Shown: positions 56,422 through 64,000 of the stretch, piece by piece
Position numbering within the stretch: the stretch's first letter is position 1
How the letters are laid out: each line of letters begins with the position of its first letter
From: Flavobacterium ranwuense
Lineage (GTDB): Bacteria > Bacteroidota > Bacteroidia > Flavobacteriales > Flavobacteriaceae
Reading direction: 5' to 3'
Assembly (NCBI RefSeq): GCF_004349315.1
Contig: NZ_SMLH01000001.1
Location: forward strand, 1 to 64,000
Length of the DNA stretch: 64,000 bases
Translations under genes and position numbers: made by a program
The notes under the pieces: generated by a model
The model's input: only the letters and a program-made list of their open reading frames with translations
Told to the model about the DNA's origin: nothing
Databases searched by the model: none

Positions 56422-56446
56422 GATTCTGAAACAAATTCAGAATAAA
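56422..56446 (-). repeat. Possible remnant of a SAM-I riboswitch P4 arm
   Basis: agattctgaaacaaattcagaataaatg closely resembles the P4 arm agattctgaaataattcagaataaagg of the metX riboswitch, about 590 bp away. No other S-box blocks are found next to it. Confidence 0.4.
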
Positions 56447-56448
56447 TG

Positions 56449-56485
56449 AAAAAAACCCTTTTAGATACGTATCCAAAAGGGTTTT
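56449..56485 (-). terminator. Strong terminator after micro-ORF 2
   Basis: Arms aaaaccctttt (56452-56462) and aaaagggtttt (56475-56485), with an inner gatacgtatc palindrome, are followed on the minus strand by seven T residues. The alternative pairing cttttgg (56507-56513) with ccaaaag (56473-56479) would break it. Confidence 0.85.
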
Positions 56486-56515
56486 AAGTTGTGTTATAAA
56501 CTTATACTTTTGGAA

Positions 56516-56605
56516 TCAACAGACACGAATGCACATAATGGCATTGGCACAAATCATATTTTTGACTTTAAAATTATTTGTATTCTGGATTTTTAGGTTA
56601 TTCAT
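56516..56605 (-). CDS. Micro-ORF 2, candidate Cys/Met leader peptide
   Basis: 29 codons. It begins MNNLKIQ and ends NMICANAIMCIRVC, so the last 14 residues have three Cys and two Met. A terminator begins 31 bases after the stop. A 7-base segment right after the stop can pair with the terminator's 5' arm, so a ribosome at the stop codon would favour termination and a stalled one would relieve it. It lies in the sulfur region, between metK and metX. No promoter of its own was found. Confidence 0.5.
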   Translation of the reverse strand: MNNLKIQNTNNFKVKNMICANAIMCIRVC

Positions 56606-56646
56606 TCTATAATTAATATTGTTTTGTTTTCAGCTAGATAGATTTC

Positions 56647-56681
56647 AAAAAAAAAGCCTCCCATTTTCTTGGGAGGCTTTT
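56647..56681 (-). terminator. Strong terminator after micro-ORF 1
   Basis: Arms 56652-56663 and 56670-56681 (core gcctccca/tgggaggc) with a 6-base loop are followed on the minus strand by nine T residues. Confidence 0.87.
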
Positions 56682-56704
56682 GCTATATAAATTTTAATTT
56701 AAAT

Positions 56705-56773
56705 TTAAGCAATAGACGACCCACAGGATTTTTCCTGAATGGCTTTATACATATTACACACATTAAATTTCAT
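56705..56773 (-). CDS. Micro-ORF 1, candidate leader peptide or small-RNA ORF
   Basis: 22 codons: it starts MKFNVCNMYKAI and ends KSCGSSIA. It contains two Cys and two Met. It begins about 14 bases after the predicted start of transcription and is followed after 23 bases by a strong terminator. The promoter, ORF and terminator give a transcript of about 140 bases, as for an attenuated leader or a small RNA. I see no convincing antiterminator for this one. Confidence 0.5.
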   Translation of the reverse strand: MKFNVCNMYKAIQEKSCGSSIA

Positions 56774-56792
56774 CTTTCGTTTTTTGTTGTAA

Positions 56793-56824
56793 CAAATATG
56801 CTAACTATTTCTGAATTTTCCAAA
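56793..56824 (-). promoter_or_regulatory. Promoter of the micro-ORF transcript
   Basis: CATATTTG at 56793-56800 (minus; one base off TAnnTTTG) with TTTGG at 56820-56824, spacing 19 bp. It is divergent from the metK promoter. Confidence 0.65.
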
Positions 56825-56927
56825 TAAATTTTGAAAAAAAACACAAAGAAAAACGAACCCCACACTCTCTTTATATATTTATATAAGCAGATGAAAAGAT
56901 TTATCAGCAAAAAAAAGTTAAGATTAA

Positions 56928-56957
56928 TTTGCAATTCAAAATGGTTTCATACATTTG
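56928..56957 (+). promoter_or_regulatory. Promoter of metK
   Basis: TTTG at 56928-56931, 18 bp, then TACATTTG at 56950-56957. Transcription would start near 56964, right before the riboswitch-like structure. Confidence 0.8.
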
Positions 56958-56968
56958 CACCCGAATAC

Positions 56969-57063
56969 AAGAGGAAAAATTTGAACTGATTGCAACCTCT
57001 TCATAATGAAATCAATTCATTATGAATACTGAAAATTTTTCAGTAGAAAAAATGCTAAAGCAG
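56969..57063 (+). ncRNA. SAM-II-like riboswitch candidate upstream of metK
   Basis: A P1 stem aagagg (56969-56974) with cctctt (56996-57001) encloses aaaaatttgaactgattgca, which keeps the ATTTG and TTGCA blocks of the SAM-II loop. Downstream comes gctaaagcag (57054-57063), with the conserved GCTAAA; cag can pair back with ctg of the loop to make the pseudoknot. Between them sit two extra hairpins, tcataatgaa/ttcattatga and actgaaaa/ttttcagt, a large insertion. A competing pair ctaaag (57055-57060) / ctttag (57072-57077) could be the switch. Not scored by a covariance model. Confidence 0.65.
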
Positions 57064-57127
57064 AAACTCTTCTTTAGTCCTTTTCAGCAATTATTTTTTC
57101 TCGCTTAATTTTAAAATAATAATTATT

Positions 57128-58378
57128 ATGGCCTATTTATTTACGTCAGAATCTGTAAGCGAAGGACATCCAGACAAAATTGCAGATCAAATTTCGGATG
57201 CATTAATTGATAATTTTTTGGCATTTGATGCTGACTCAAAAGTAGCTTGCGAAACTTTAGTGACTACTGGCCAGGTAATTTTGGCTGGTGAAGTAAAATC
57301 AAATACCTATTTAGACGTACAACAAATCGCTCGTGACGTAATCAGAAAAATTGGTTACACAAAAAGCGAATACATGTTTGAAGCCAATTCTTGTGGAATT
57401 CTTTCTGCTATTCACGAACAATCTGCTGATATCAATCAAGGAGTTGACAGAGCAAATCCTGAAGAACAAGGTGCTGGTGACCAAGGAATGATGTTTGGTT
57501 ATGCTACAAATGAAACAGAAAATTATATGCCTTTGGCACTTGATTTATCTCATAAATTATTACAGGAATTAGCTGTTTTAAGACGTGAAAATAACGAAAT
57601 TACGTATTTGCGTCCTGATGCTAAATCTCAAGTAACTTTAGAATATAGTGATGACAATAAGCCAACTCGTATTGATGCTATTGTAATCTCAACACAACAT
57701 GATGATTTTGACGAAGAAGCAACAATGCTTGCAAAAATCAAAAAAGACATCGTTGAAATTTTGATTCCAAGGATTATTGCTAAAAACCCTGCGCATGCTC
57801 ATTTATTCAACGATGCAATCCAATACCATATCAATCCAACAGGGAAATTCGTAATTGGAGGACCACACGGAGATACTGGATTGACAGGAAGAAAAATCAT
57901 TGTAGATACCTACGGTGGAAAAGGTGCTCACGGTGGTGGTGCATTCTCTGGAAAAGATCCAAGTAAAGTAGACCGAAGTGCTGCTTATGCTACACGTCAC
58001 ATTGCTAAAAATTTAGTTGCAGCGGGTGTTGCTGACGAGATTTTAGTACAGGTTTCGTATGCAATTGGTGTTGCTAAACCAATGGGTATTTTTATCGATA
58101 CATACGGAACTTCAAAAGTGAATTTGACCAATGGTGAAATTGCCAAAAAAGTAGAAGCTATTTTTGATATGCGTCCTTACTTTATCGAACAACGTTTAAA
58201 ATTAAGGAACCCAATCTATAGCGAAACTGCTGCTTACGGCCACATGGGTCGTACACCAGAAACAGTTACTAAAACTTTTTCTGCTCCAGGTGGAAACGAA
58301 AAAACAGTTACTGTTGAATTGTTTACTTGGGAAAAATTAGATTTTGTAGAGCAAGTTAAAACAGCATTTGGATTGTAA
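57128..58378 (+). CDS. metK: Methionine adenosyltransferase (SAM synthetase)
   Basis: 416 residues. [18 protein letters not shown] near 11-28, [12 protein letters not shown] near 115-126, [21 protein letters not shown] near 243-263 and [19 protein letters not shown] near 267-285 are the MetK signatures. It makes SAM from methionine and ATP, the ligand of the riboswitches in this window. About 160 bases of leader with a SAM-II-like element precede it. Confidence 0.97.
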   Translation: MAYLFTSESVSEGHPDKIADQISDALIDNFLAFDADSKVACETLVTTGQVILAGEVKSNTYLDVQQIARDVIRKIGYTKSEYMFEANSCGILSAIHEQSADINQGVDRANPEEQGAGDQGMMFGYATNETENYMPLALDLSHKLLQELAVLRRENNEITYLRPDAKSQVTLEYSDDNKPTRIDAIVISTQHDDFDEEATMLAKIKKDIVEILIPRIIAKNPAHAHLFNDAIQYHINPTGKFVIGGPHGDTGLTGRKIIVDTYGGKGAHGGGAFSGKDPSKVDRSAAYATRHIAKNLVAAGVADEILVQVSYAIGVAKPMGIFIDTYGTSKVNLTNGEIAKKVEAIFDMRPYFIEQRLKLRNPIYSETAAYGHMGRTPETVTKTFSAPGGNEKTVTVELFTWEKLDFVEQVKTAFGL

Positions 58379-58421
58379 TTTTGGTTTTAGAACTATAGAA
58401 ATTTAAATCTGATTATATATC

Positions 58422-58462
58422 AAACCCCGAATTCTGCTACTGCAGACTTCGGGGTTTTTGTT
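58422..58462 (+). terminator. Terminator of metK
   Basis: Arms aaaccccgaa (58422-58431) and ttcggggttt (58448-58457) followed by T residues, about 44 bp after the metK stop. Confidence 0.85.
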
Positions 58463-58514
58463 TGGCTATGTGCGGTATTTTTCCTTACTTAGTACAAAAT
58501 AACTTACCAAAATC

Positions 58515-60286
58515 ATGGCTAGATTCCCTTCTTTCCAGAGCGTACTACAAGCTTCACAAAAAACCATTTTCAGATTCCCTCTGGAAACCATACTGATAAT
58601 TTTAGGGACTGTATTCGCAATTTCACTCTCAGAGGAAAGAAATGATACAATGGAGACTTTTTATACTAAAAGCATCATGTCTTGCTCGCTGTGTTTGGTT
58701 TTATTTCTTTCCGTTAGTTTATATTTCTCCGCGACTCAGAAGAACAGTTGGATTCGATTTTTGACAAGTTTACTACTTGGCGGATTAGTAACTGCTTTTA
58801 TATTTAGCTTTTCGAAAAAAATAACGGAGGCAGAAGCATTGCAGTTTTTAGTACTCAATATTGCTTTGCATCTATTGGTTTCGTTTGCGGGTTTTATATC
58901 AAAAGTCTACAACCAAGAAGAATTTTGGGAATTCAACAAACAACTTTTCCTTCGTATTCTAACCGCTGCCTTGTATAGCGTTGTGCTATATTCCGGATTA
59001 TCCTTGGCTATTTTTGCGGTACACCATTTATTCAATGTAGATTTTTATGAAAATATTTATATACACTTATTCTTTATCATCGCAGGAATATTTAATACCA
59101 TTTTCTTTTTATCTGGCGTTCCTGAAACCAACAATGAATCGACTCCACTTATTTTAAAGTATCCAAAAGGGCTTAAAATTTCACTCAATATGTATTGCTT
59201 CCATTAATCAGCATTTATCTGGTGATTTTGATTTGTTATGAAACTAAAATCTTAGTCACACTTTCTTTGCCTGTGGGCTGGGTTTCTAATCTCGTTTTAG
59301 TTTTTGCCATCTTTGGAATACTCTCTTTTTTACTCGTACATCCTATTGCCGAAGAAACTGGAAATCTTTGGATGCGAACCTTTAACCGTTGGTTTTATTA
59401 TTTATTAGTCCCGTTATTGGGATTGTTGTTTTGGGCTATTTTATATAGAATCCATCTCTATGGATTTACGCATGAACGCTATTATGTATTGGCATTATCA
59501 ATTTGGTTAACGATTGTAGTAGCCTATTTTATAATCAAAAAAGAACCTAAAATAAAGTTCATTCCTATCACAATGTGCATAACAGCTTTGCTTACCATTC
59601 TTGGACCGCAAAGTGCAGATTCAATATCCAAAAACAGTCAGCTTTCCAGATTTGAGTCCTATTTGCAAAAAATAGAAAAGGAAAAACTCACTTTCGAACA
59701 TGAGCAAGATTTAAGCAGTATCGTAGATTTCTTAAAAGAAAATTATGGTTCAGAAGTACTTCTTCCTTTTACAAAAGACAAACTAACTGCTCTGATTAAA
59801 AAGGACAAAAATCCAAATTCTTCCCAAATCATGGAAGCATTGGGGCTCGATTATCGCTCTCCATACGACCAAAAAGGAAAAAACAACAAAGAATATTTTT
59901 ATAATTTTTACGAAAACAACAATCAAAATATTGAAAACATTCAAGGGTATGATGTGTCTTTTTCCATTTTGAATACTGAAGATTTAGAATGTAACGAATG
60001 TGTAAAAATCGACAATAAGTCTTACTCCATTATTTCTACTAAAAAAGAATACGGAGTAGACTTACAAATCAACCAGGACATTGTTCCGTTGAAGATTGTG
60101 GATTTTGTGAACCAAACCCCAGATTTTGATTATAATGAAAATTGGAAACAAAAGATTACACAAAAAATTGAAACTCCTAAATACACGATTTTAATATACT
60201 ACATAAACGTAAGTGGAGATAGAAAAGGAAATAAAAAAACGGTAAATCAGTTCCAAATCAAAGTGTTATTGGGAATTAAAAACTAA
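58515..60286 (+). pseudogene. DUF4153 membrane protein broken by a frameshift
   Basis: Two frames, 58515-59207 (230 codons) and 59195-60286 (363 codons), are halves of one DUF4153 protein of about 590 residues. The first ends ...YPKGLKISLNMYCFH. Adding one T to the ttt at 59179-59181 restores KIFTQYVLLPLISIYLVIL and joins the second frame. The N-terminal two-thirds is about ten membrane helices, the rest a soluble C-terminal tail. The family has no set function. Either a recent mutation or a homopolymer sequencing error; the second half shows no further decay. Confidence 0.85.
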
Positions 60287-60292
60287 AAAAAA

Positions 60293-60318
60293 GCCTTTGA
60301 AGAATGACCTTCAAAGGC
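60293..60318. terminator. Bidirectional terminator between converging genes
   Basis: Arms gcctttgaag (60293-60302) and cttcaaaggc (60309-60318) with A residues before and T residues after. Confidence 0.8.
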
Positions 60319-60340
60319 CTTTTATCTTCTGGCAAATCTA

Positions 60341-63046
60341 CTACAAATTATACTTTAAAGAAAAAATCACATAGCGCGGTTGTACTGTATATTGCGAAGT
60401 TCTGGTTGCAAACTGGCTAAAATTATCATCATTTAACGAGGTTGTGTTCAACAAATTCGTTCCGCTTACTTTATATTCTAACTTGCTGCCTTTCTTTTGA
60501 TAAATCAAACTGGCACTTAAAAAATCATATTCATTATTGACCGTTTTAGTGTTGTTATAATAATGATAAAACTCATACTCCGTTACGAATGAAAAACTGT
60601 TCAAGAAGAAATAATCCAGTCTTGCAAAAGGCTTTTCCGTGTAAAAAGTAGCATTATTATAATCGTTGGTTACAATATTATACCCCAACTCCAGATTGGG
60701 CATATTCTTGTAATTCGTAGACGCTTTCAATGTATAGTTTTGGGTAAAACTCTCGTTTGTTGACAACACATTGTTCTGAATGTTATTGAACTTAGACCAA
60801 TTTAGAGAAGCTCCCAAAGAGGCTTTGTAATTCTTCAAAAAAGAACGTCCGTAAGAACCATTTCCTGACAGCGTTTCATCTGCAAAATCAGAGTTGAAAG
60901 GAGATGATGTTTGATTTACTCCGTTGAATATAGCTCTGGTTTTTATCGCATCGACTCTTTTGGAATAATTGACAAAAGCGGTTATGTTTTCAAAATTAAA
61001 CATGTTGTATTTAAAGTAACGTAACGAATGTACTTGTGCCGTAGCGTTTTCTAAAAGCCGGTTTCCTTTTGTCAAACTGTTGTAATTTGAGAAAATAAAT
61101 CCTTCGGCAAGTTGGTTTATATCGCTGAAATTATTGGTGTATGAAAAATTATAGGTTAATGTTTCCGACTTTTTGATTTGATAAATCGCCAAGAAATCCG
61201 GTAATGCTCTGAAGAAATTTTGACTATTATTGGTTCCTAATTGCTCATTTGTCATGTTGTAACTGTGCAGACTCACTCCTGGTGTAAAAGTGAATTTTCC
61301 GCTCAAAATCTTATAATGCAATCCTAAAAATGTATCGTTGAAATTGTAATTCACATCATTTGTATTCGCAACATCATCTAAATTGTTGACCGTTTCGTTA
61401 TCCAAAATCTGAAAAATACTGGAGTTGAAATTTTGATGGGAATACGTATTTCCTAGCGTAACATTGATGTTGCTTTTTGGTGTAACCATGTAATAATAAT
61501 CCAATTTAGCGTCAATCTTATTGGTTTTTACAAAACGACTTTGATTGATGTTATTTCTATTTTGCCCAGAAATATAATCGGCTAAATTAAAAGGTTGCGA
61601 TTGTAAATTAGCATTATAAAAAGGATCTTCCTCTTGGTACAAATGTTGCATTTCGAAAGCAAAAATATTTTTATCGCTTTGTGTGTAATACAAACTCAGG
61701 TTTTGATTTACTGAAATTGGATCTTGCTTTTTTAATGTATTGATGTTTTCAGTTGTAGCATTATTATTATTGACAATAGACTCTCTCAATAACGAATTAT
61801 TCTCATCCTGTTTGGACAATTTAGCCAATACATCATAGTCAAATTGAAACTTCGTAGTCGGTTTATAGCTGGAACTCAATTTGAACAATCCCAAATTACT
61901 TTTTTGATTCGCAGTTTCCTGACGATTCTCTGTAGAAAGAATTTCAGAAGAATTAGGCTGTAAAATATTTGTTTGTGACTTCGTTTCTAAATCAGTTTCA
62001 GAAGAAGAAAGAATCCCAAAACCACTTAAAGTCCACGCTTTATTTACATTGTATGAAAAATTTGTAGCTCCAAATTTAGTCTCAATTTCTTTAGCTCTAT
62101 TATTTCTTAAAAGTGAAATTCCTAAATCATTTGAAGAGACATTAAAACTGGAACCGCCTTTTTGCATCATACCTCTAAAACCGCCCGTGAATTTAAAATA
62201 ATCCTGTACCGTCAACGGCAATTCGCCAATATTATTGAAATTTGTGATTAAATTGATACTGTATTTTGGATTGTAATAAAATAATTTCGGGTTTATTAAA
62301 TAGCGACTTTCCTCGTGTGCCACTCCAATTCCTGCCGTCATATCTCCAAACCAGAAATTTTTCTTTCCTGATTTAAGTTTGATGTTCATCGCAATATTGT
62401 CCTGATTATTCTCCACTCCTTTTAGCGCACCTATTTCGCTGTAGTTTCGCAACACTTGAATTTTATCAATGGCATCCGCAGGAATGTTTTTTACGCCCAA
62501 CTTAGTGTCGCCATCAAAAAAATCTTTGCCTTCTACCATCAATTTAGTTACTCTTTTACCTTCGACTTCAACTTCTCCATCTGCGTTTACTTCCACTCCG
62601 GGTAATTTTTTCAGCAAGTCTTCCAGTTTTCGTTCTGTTCCGGATTTGAAAGAATCAGCATTATAAACAATGGTATCTCCTTTTATCGAAACCGGCATTT
62701 CACGAACAATTTCGACTCCGTCCAATTCAATTCCGCCTTCTTCAAGCACAATGCTCTTAATGCTATTTTCTGAAGTCGTGGTAATGTCCAGTTCTTTATT
62801 CTGCATTCCCAAATAACTGATTTTTAAACTATACGCTGTATTTGGTTTTAGATTAAGTACAAACTTCCCTTTGTCATTTGTTATGGCGTAGGAATCCATT
62901 CCTTTTGTGGCTTTATTTACCGCCATCACATTGGCCATTTCAAGCCCAACAGTTTTTGAATCGGTAATTAGCCCTTCTAATTTAACGGATTGTGCGAAGG
63001 AAATTGAGGTAATAAGAAACAAGGCAATTAGTATTGTGTTTTTCAT
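60341..63046 (-). CDS. Outer-membrane beta-barrel receptor with carboxypeptidase-like N-terminal domain
   Basis: 901 residues. Signal peptide MKNTILIALFLITSISFAQ. A carboxypeptidase-regulatory-like domain spans about 22-105 (VKLEGLITDSKTVGLEMANVMA), a plug-like domain with VEVEGKRVTKLMVEGKDFFDGD near 160-180, then a long barrel rich in Tyr/Asn/Phe strands. It resembles the TonB-receptor-like outer-membrane family common in Bacteroidetes, but I see no clear TonB box. It follows the GLPGLI gene by 58 bp, a pairing seen widely in Flavobacteria. Substrate unknown. Confidence 0.85.
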   Translation of the reverse strand: MKNTILIALFLITSISFAQSVKLEGLITDSKTVGLEMANVMAVNKATKGMDSYAITNDKGKFVLNLKPNTAYSLKISYLGMQNKELDITTTSENSIKSIVLEEGGIELDGVEIVREMPVSIKGDTIVYNADSFKSGTERKLEDLLKKLPGVEVNADGEVEVEGKRVTKLMVEGKDFFDGDTKLGVKNIPADAIDKIQVLRNYSEIGALKGVENNQDNIAMNIKLKSGKKNFWFGDMTAGIGVAHEESRYLINPKLFYYNPKYSINLITNFNNIGELPLTVQDYFKFTGGFRGMMQKGGSSFNVSSNDLGISLLRNNRAKEIETKFGATNFSYNVNKAWTLSGFGILSSSETDLETKSQTNILQPNSSEILSTENRQETANQKSNLGLFKLSSSYKPTTKFQFDYDVLAKLSKQDENNSLLRESIVNNNNATTENINTLKKQDPISVNQNLSLYYTQSDKNIFAFEMQHLYQEEDPFYNANLQSQPFNLADYISGQNRNNINQSRFVKTNKIDAKLDYYYMVTPKSNINVTLGNTYSHQNFNSSIFQILDNETVNNLDDVANTNDVNYNFNDTFLGLHYKILSGKFTFTPGVSLHSYNMTNEQLGTNNSQNFFRALPDFLAIYQIKKSETLTYNFSYTNNFSDINQLAEGFIFSNYNSLTKGNRLLENATAQVHSLRYFKYNMFNFENITAFVNYSKRVDAIKTRAIFNGVNQTSSPFNSDFADETLSGNGSYGRSFLKNYKASLGASLNWSKFNNIQNNVLSTNESFTQNYTLKASTNYKNMPNLELGYNIVTNDYNNATFYTEKPFARLDYFFLNSFSFVTEYEFYHYYNNTKTVNNEYDFLSASLIYQKKGSKLEYKVSGTNLLNTTSLNDDNFSQFATRTSQYTVQPRYVIFSLKYNL

Positions 63047-63104
63047 TTAGGAATTATGGATGAAATCTTATAGTATTGATTTTAAACTCTGATTTGGCTT
63101 ATTA

Positions 63105-63995
63105 TTAACCTCCAATTCTCATTCTCATTCCGCCATTCCCACCGCGTCCTTGGTTCATCTCTCTAAACTCTTCCATTTTTTTCAATACGATTTCGTCAAA
63201 TTCTTTTTGAGTCGTTACTTTTCCTTTAGTTGCCGCTTTTATTTCGGTTTTAACTTTAGGATTCAAAACTACTTTCGAACATAAAGTAACCGTTTTGCCG
63301 TCATTTACTTCCAATATTAAACCAGGTAATCCCCAGTAGTTTTCCGGCCCTTGATTCACTGGAATTTCCGGTGTATACCAAGCCGTAATTATAACTTCTT
63401 TAGGCATGTCCAACTCATCCATAAGATTCGTTTTCTTTGCGGCATCAGCTGGTTTTGTTGTTGCGGTATCTTCTTTTTTTGGTCTGAAATTTCTAAAATC
63501 TGTTTTGCTCGCAGGACGCACAGCAGTTGCTTTGAAACAATTATAGCCCCCAATAACTCGGGTTTCACTTTCCATTTTCCATTGTAAATTGGGCAACGAA
63601 TCTTTTACTAGAAATTCTTTTCCCATAAACTCTTTATCAACGGTGTAGGACTTGTCTTTTACATTTTTATAATACGTTCCTCCTCCGCCCGCCATAGACA
63701 TCATCATTCGCATTCCGCCACCACCTTGACCTGGCGTATCTAATTTTTCTTCTTCTTTATATATAGATGCCGATTTATCAAAATTAAGAATGAATGTTTT
63801 TTCAAACATTTTTTTCATACTTTCCTCAATCCTTTTTTGCATATCCGGAGTCATCTCCTTATTGCCTTCCATTCTGGTTTTGAAATCGGAGGTACTCGTC
63901 TTCGATTCGTAAACTGCCATTCCTTGAAATTCCTGAGCGTGAAGCCCCATAAATGATGCGACAGCTAATACTAATGTGAAAATTACTTTATACAT
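63105..63995 (-). CDS. GLPGLI-family secreted protein
   Basis: 296 residues. Signal peptide MYKVIFTLVLAVASFMGLHAQ; the family signature WYTPEIPVNQGPENYWGLPGLILEV is near 206-230. A Met/Gly-rich segment (GQGGGGMRMMMSMAGGGG near 90-107) and a Gly/Arg/Met-rich C-terminus are unusual and recall metal- or protein-binding tails. Function of the family is unknown; it is often co-encoded with the receptor type found just downstream. The start lies five bases from the window end, so upstream context is missing. Confidence 0.87.
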   Translation of the reverse strand: MYKVIFTLVLAVASFMGLHAQEFQGMAVYESKTSTSDFKTRMEGNKEMTPDMQKRIEESMKKMFEKTFILNFDKSASIYKEEEKLDTPGQGGGGMRMMMSMAGGGGTYYKNVKDKSYTVDKEFMGKEFLVKDSLPNLQWKMESETRVIGGYNCFKATAVRPASKTDFRNFRPKKEDTATTKPADAAKKTNLMDELDMPKEVIITAWYTPEIPVNQGPENYWGLPGLILEVNDGKTVTLCSKVVLNPKVKTEIKAATKGKVTTQKEFDEIVLKKMEEFREMNQGRGGNGGMRMRIGG

Positions 63996-64000
63996 ACTAT

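Noticed and set aside
56538..56612. Plus-strand 24-codon hydrophobic peptide (MALAQIIFLTLKLF start)
   Set aside because: It looks like a small membrane toxin, but it is exactly antisense to micro-ORF 2, has no promoter or terminator on its strand and is best explained by the opposite strand.
1..64000. CRISPR arrays, tRNA, rRNA, insertion sequences
   Set aside because: No regularly spaced direct repeats with unique spacers, no cloverleaf-like sequence and no transposase ORF were recognised by eye.

Overview
The window looks like chromosome of a Flavobacterium or close Flavobacteriaceae relative. The DNA is AT-rich, coding density is high, and clear Shine-Dalgarno sites are rare. Several promoters match the Bacteroidetes pattern (TTG or TTTG about 18-20 bp before TAnnTTTG). 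Typical proteins include the gliding ATPase GldA, a GLPGLI protein, a split methionine synthase and a carboxypeptidase-like TonB-type receptor. I found no rRNA, tRNA, CRISPR array, prophage or insertion sequence.

Layout. Positions 1-5.8 kb hold housekeeping and cell-wall genes (LolC/E-like permease, NamZ-like muramidase, YkgJ protein, methyltransferase, BstA-like DinB protein, QueE). From 6.0 to 11.7 kb is a TonB/ExbB/ExbD/ExbD operon that continues into a small membrane protein, a PstS-like lipoprotein and a TPR protein. From 12.1 to 20.4 kb are a HerA-like ATPase, kynurenine monooxygenase, a penicillin-acylase-family enzyme, a glycine-zipper lipoprotein, kynureninase and a SIMPL protein. 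From 20.6 to 33.2 kb is an aromatic amino acid region (queA, aroA, MazG-like, dtd, rsgA, DAHP synthase/chorismate mutase, tyrA, aminotransferase, pheA). It is interrupted at 23.5-27.0 kb by a Panacea-type toxin-antitoxin pair and a type IIG-like restriction-modification gene. From 33.4 to 35.7 kb are a dicarboxylate/glutamate symporter and gldA.

From 35.7 to 58.4 kb the window carries an almost continuous sulfur route: metF, two-piece metH, sulfate activation and reduction (cysD, cysN, APS reductase, sulfite reductase with HEPN tail, siroheme genes, reductase, TSUP permease, Rrf2 regulator), then metZ-type sulfhydrylase, OsmC, thrA and metX, and finally metK. Sulfide from the reductive genes meets homoserine from thrA/metX to give homocysteine, which metH/metF methylate and metK converts to SAM. 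From 58.5 kb to the end are a frameshifted DUF4153 membrane gene, a large outer-membrane receptor and a GLPGLI protein.

RNA-level control is the most interesting part. SAM-I riboswitches precede metH and metX, while metK has a candidate of a different class (SAM-II-like pseudoknot). pheA is preceded by a 26-codon leader rich in Phe, Tyr and Trp codons, with a terminator and a mutually exclusive 8-bp antiterminator, which is a complete attenuator. Between metX and metK, on the minus strand, lie two micro-ORFs carrying Cys and Met codons, each followed by a strong terminator; they may be leader peptides of a sulfur-responsive attenuator. These RNA elements were read by eye and not scored by any program.
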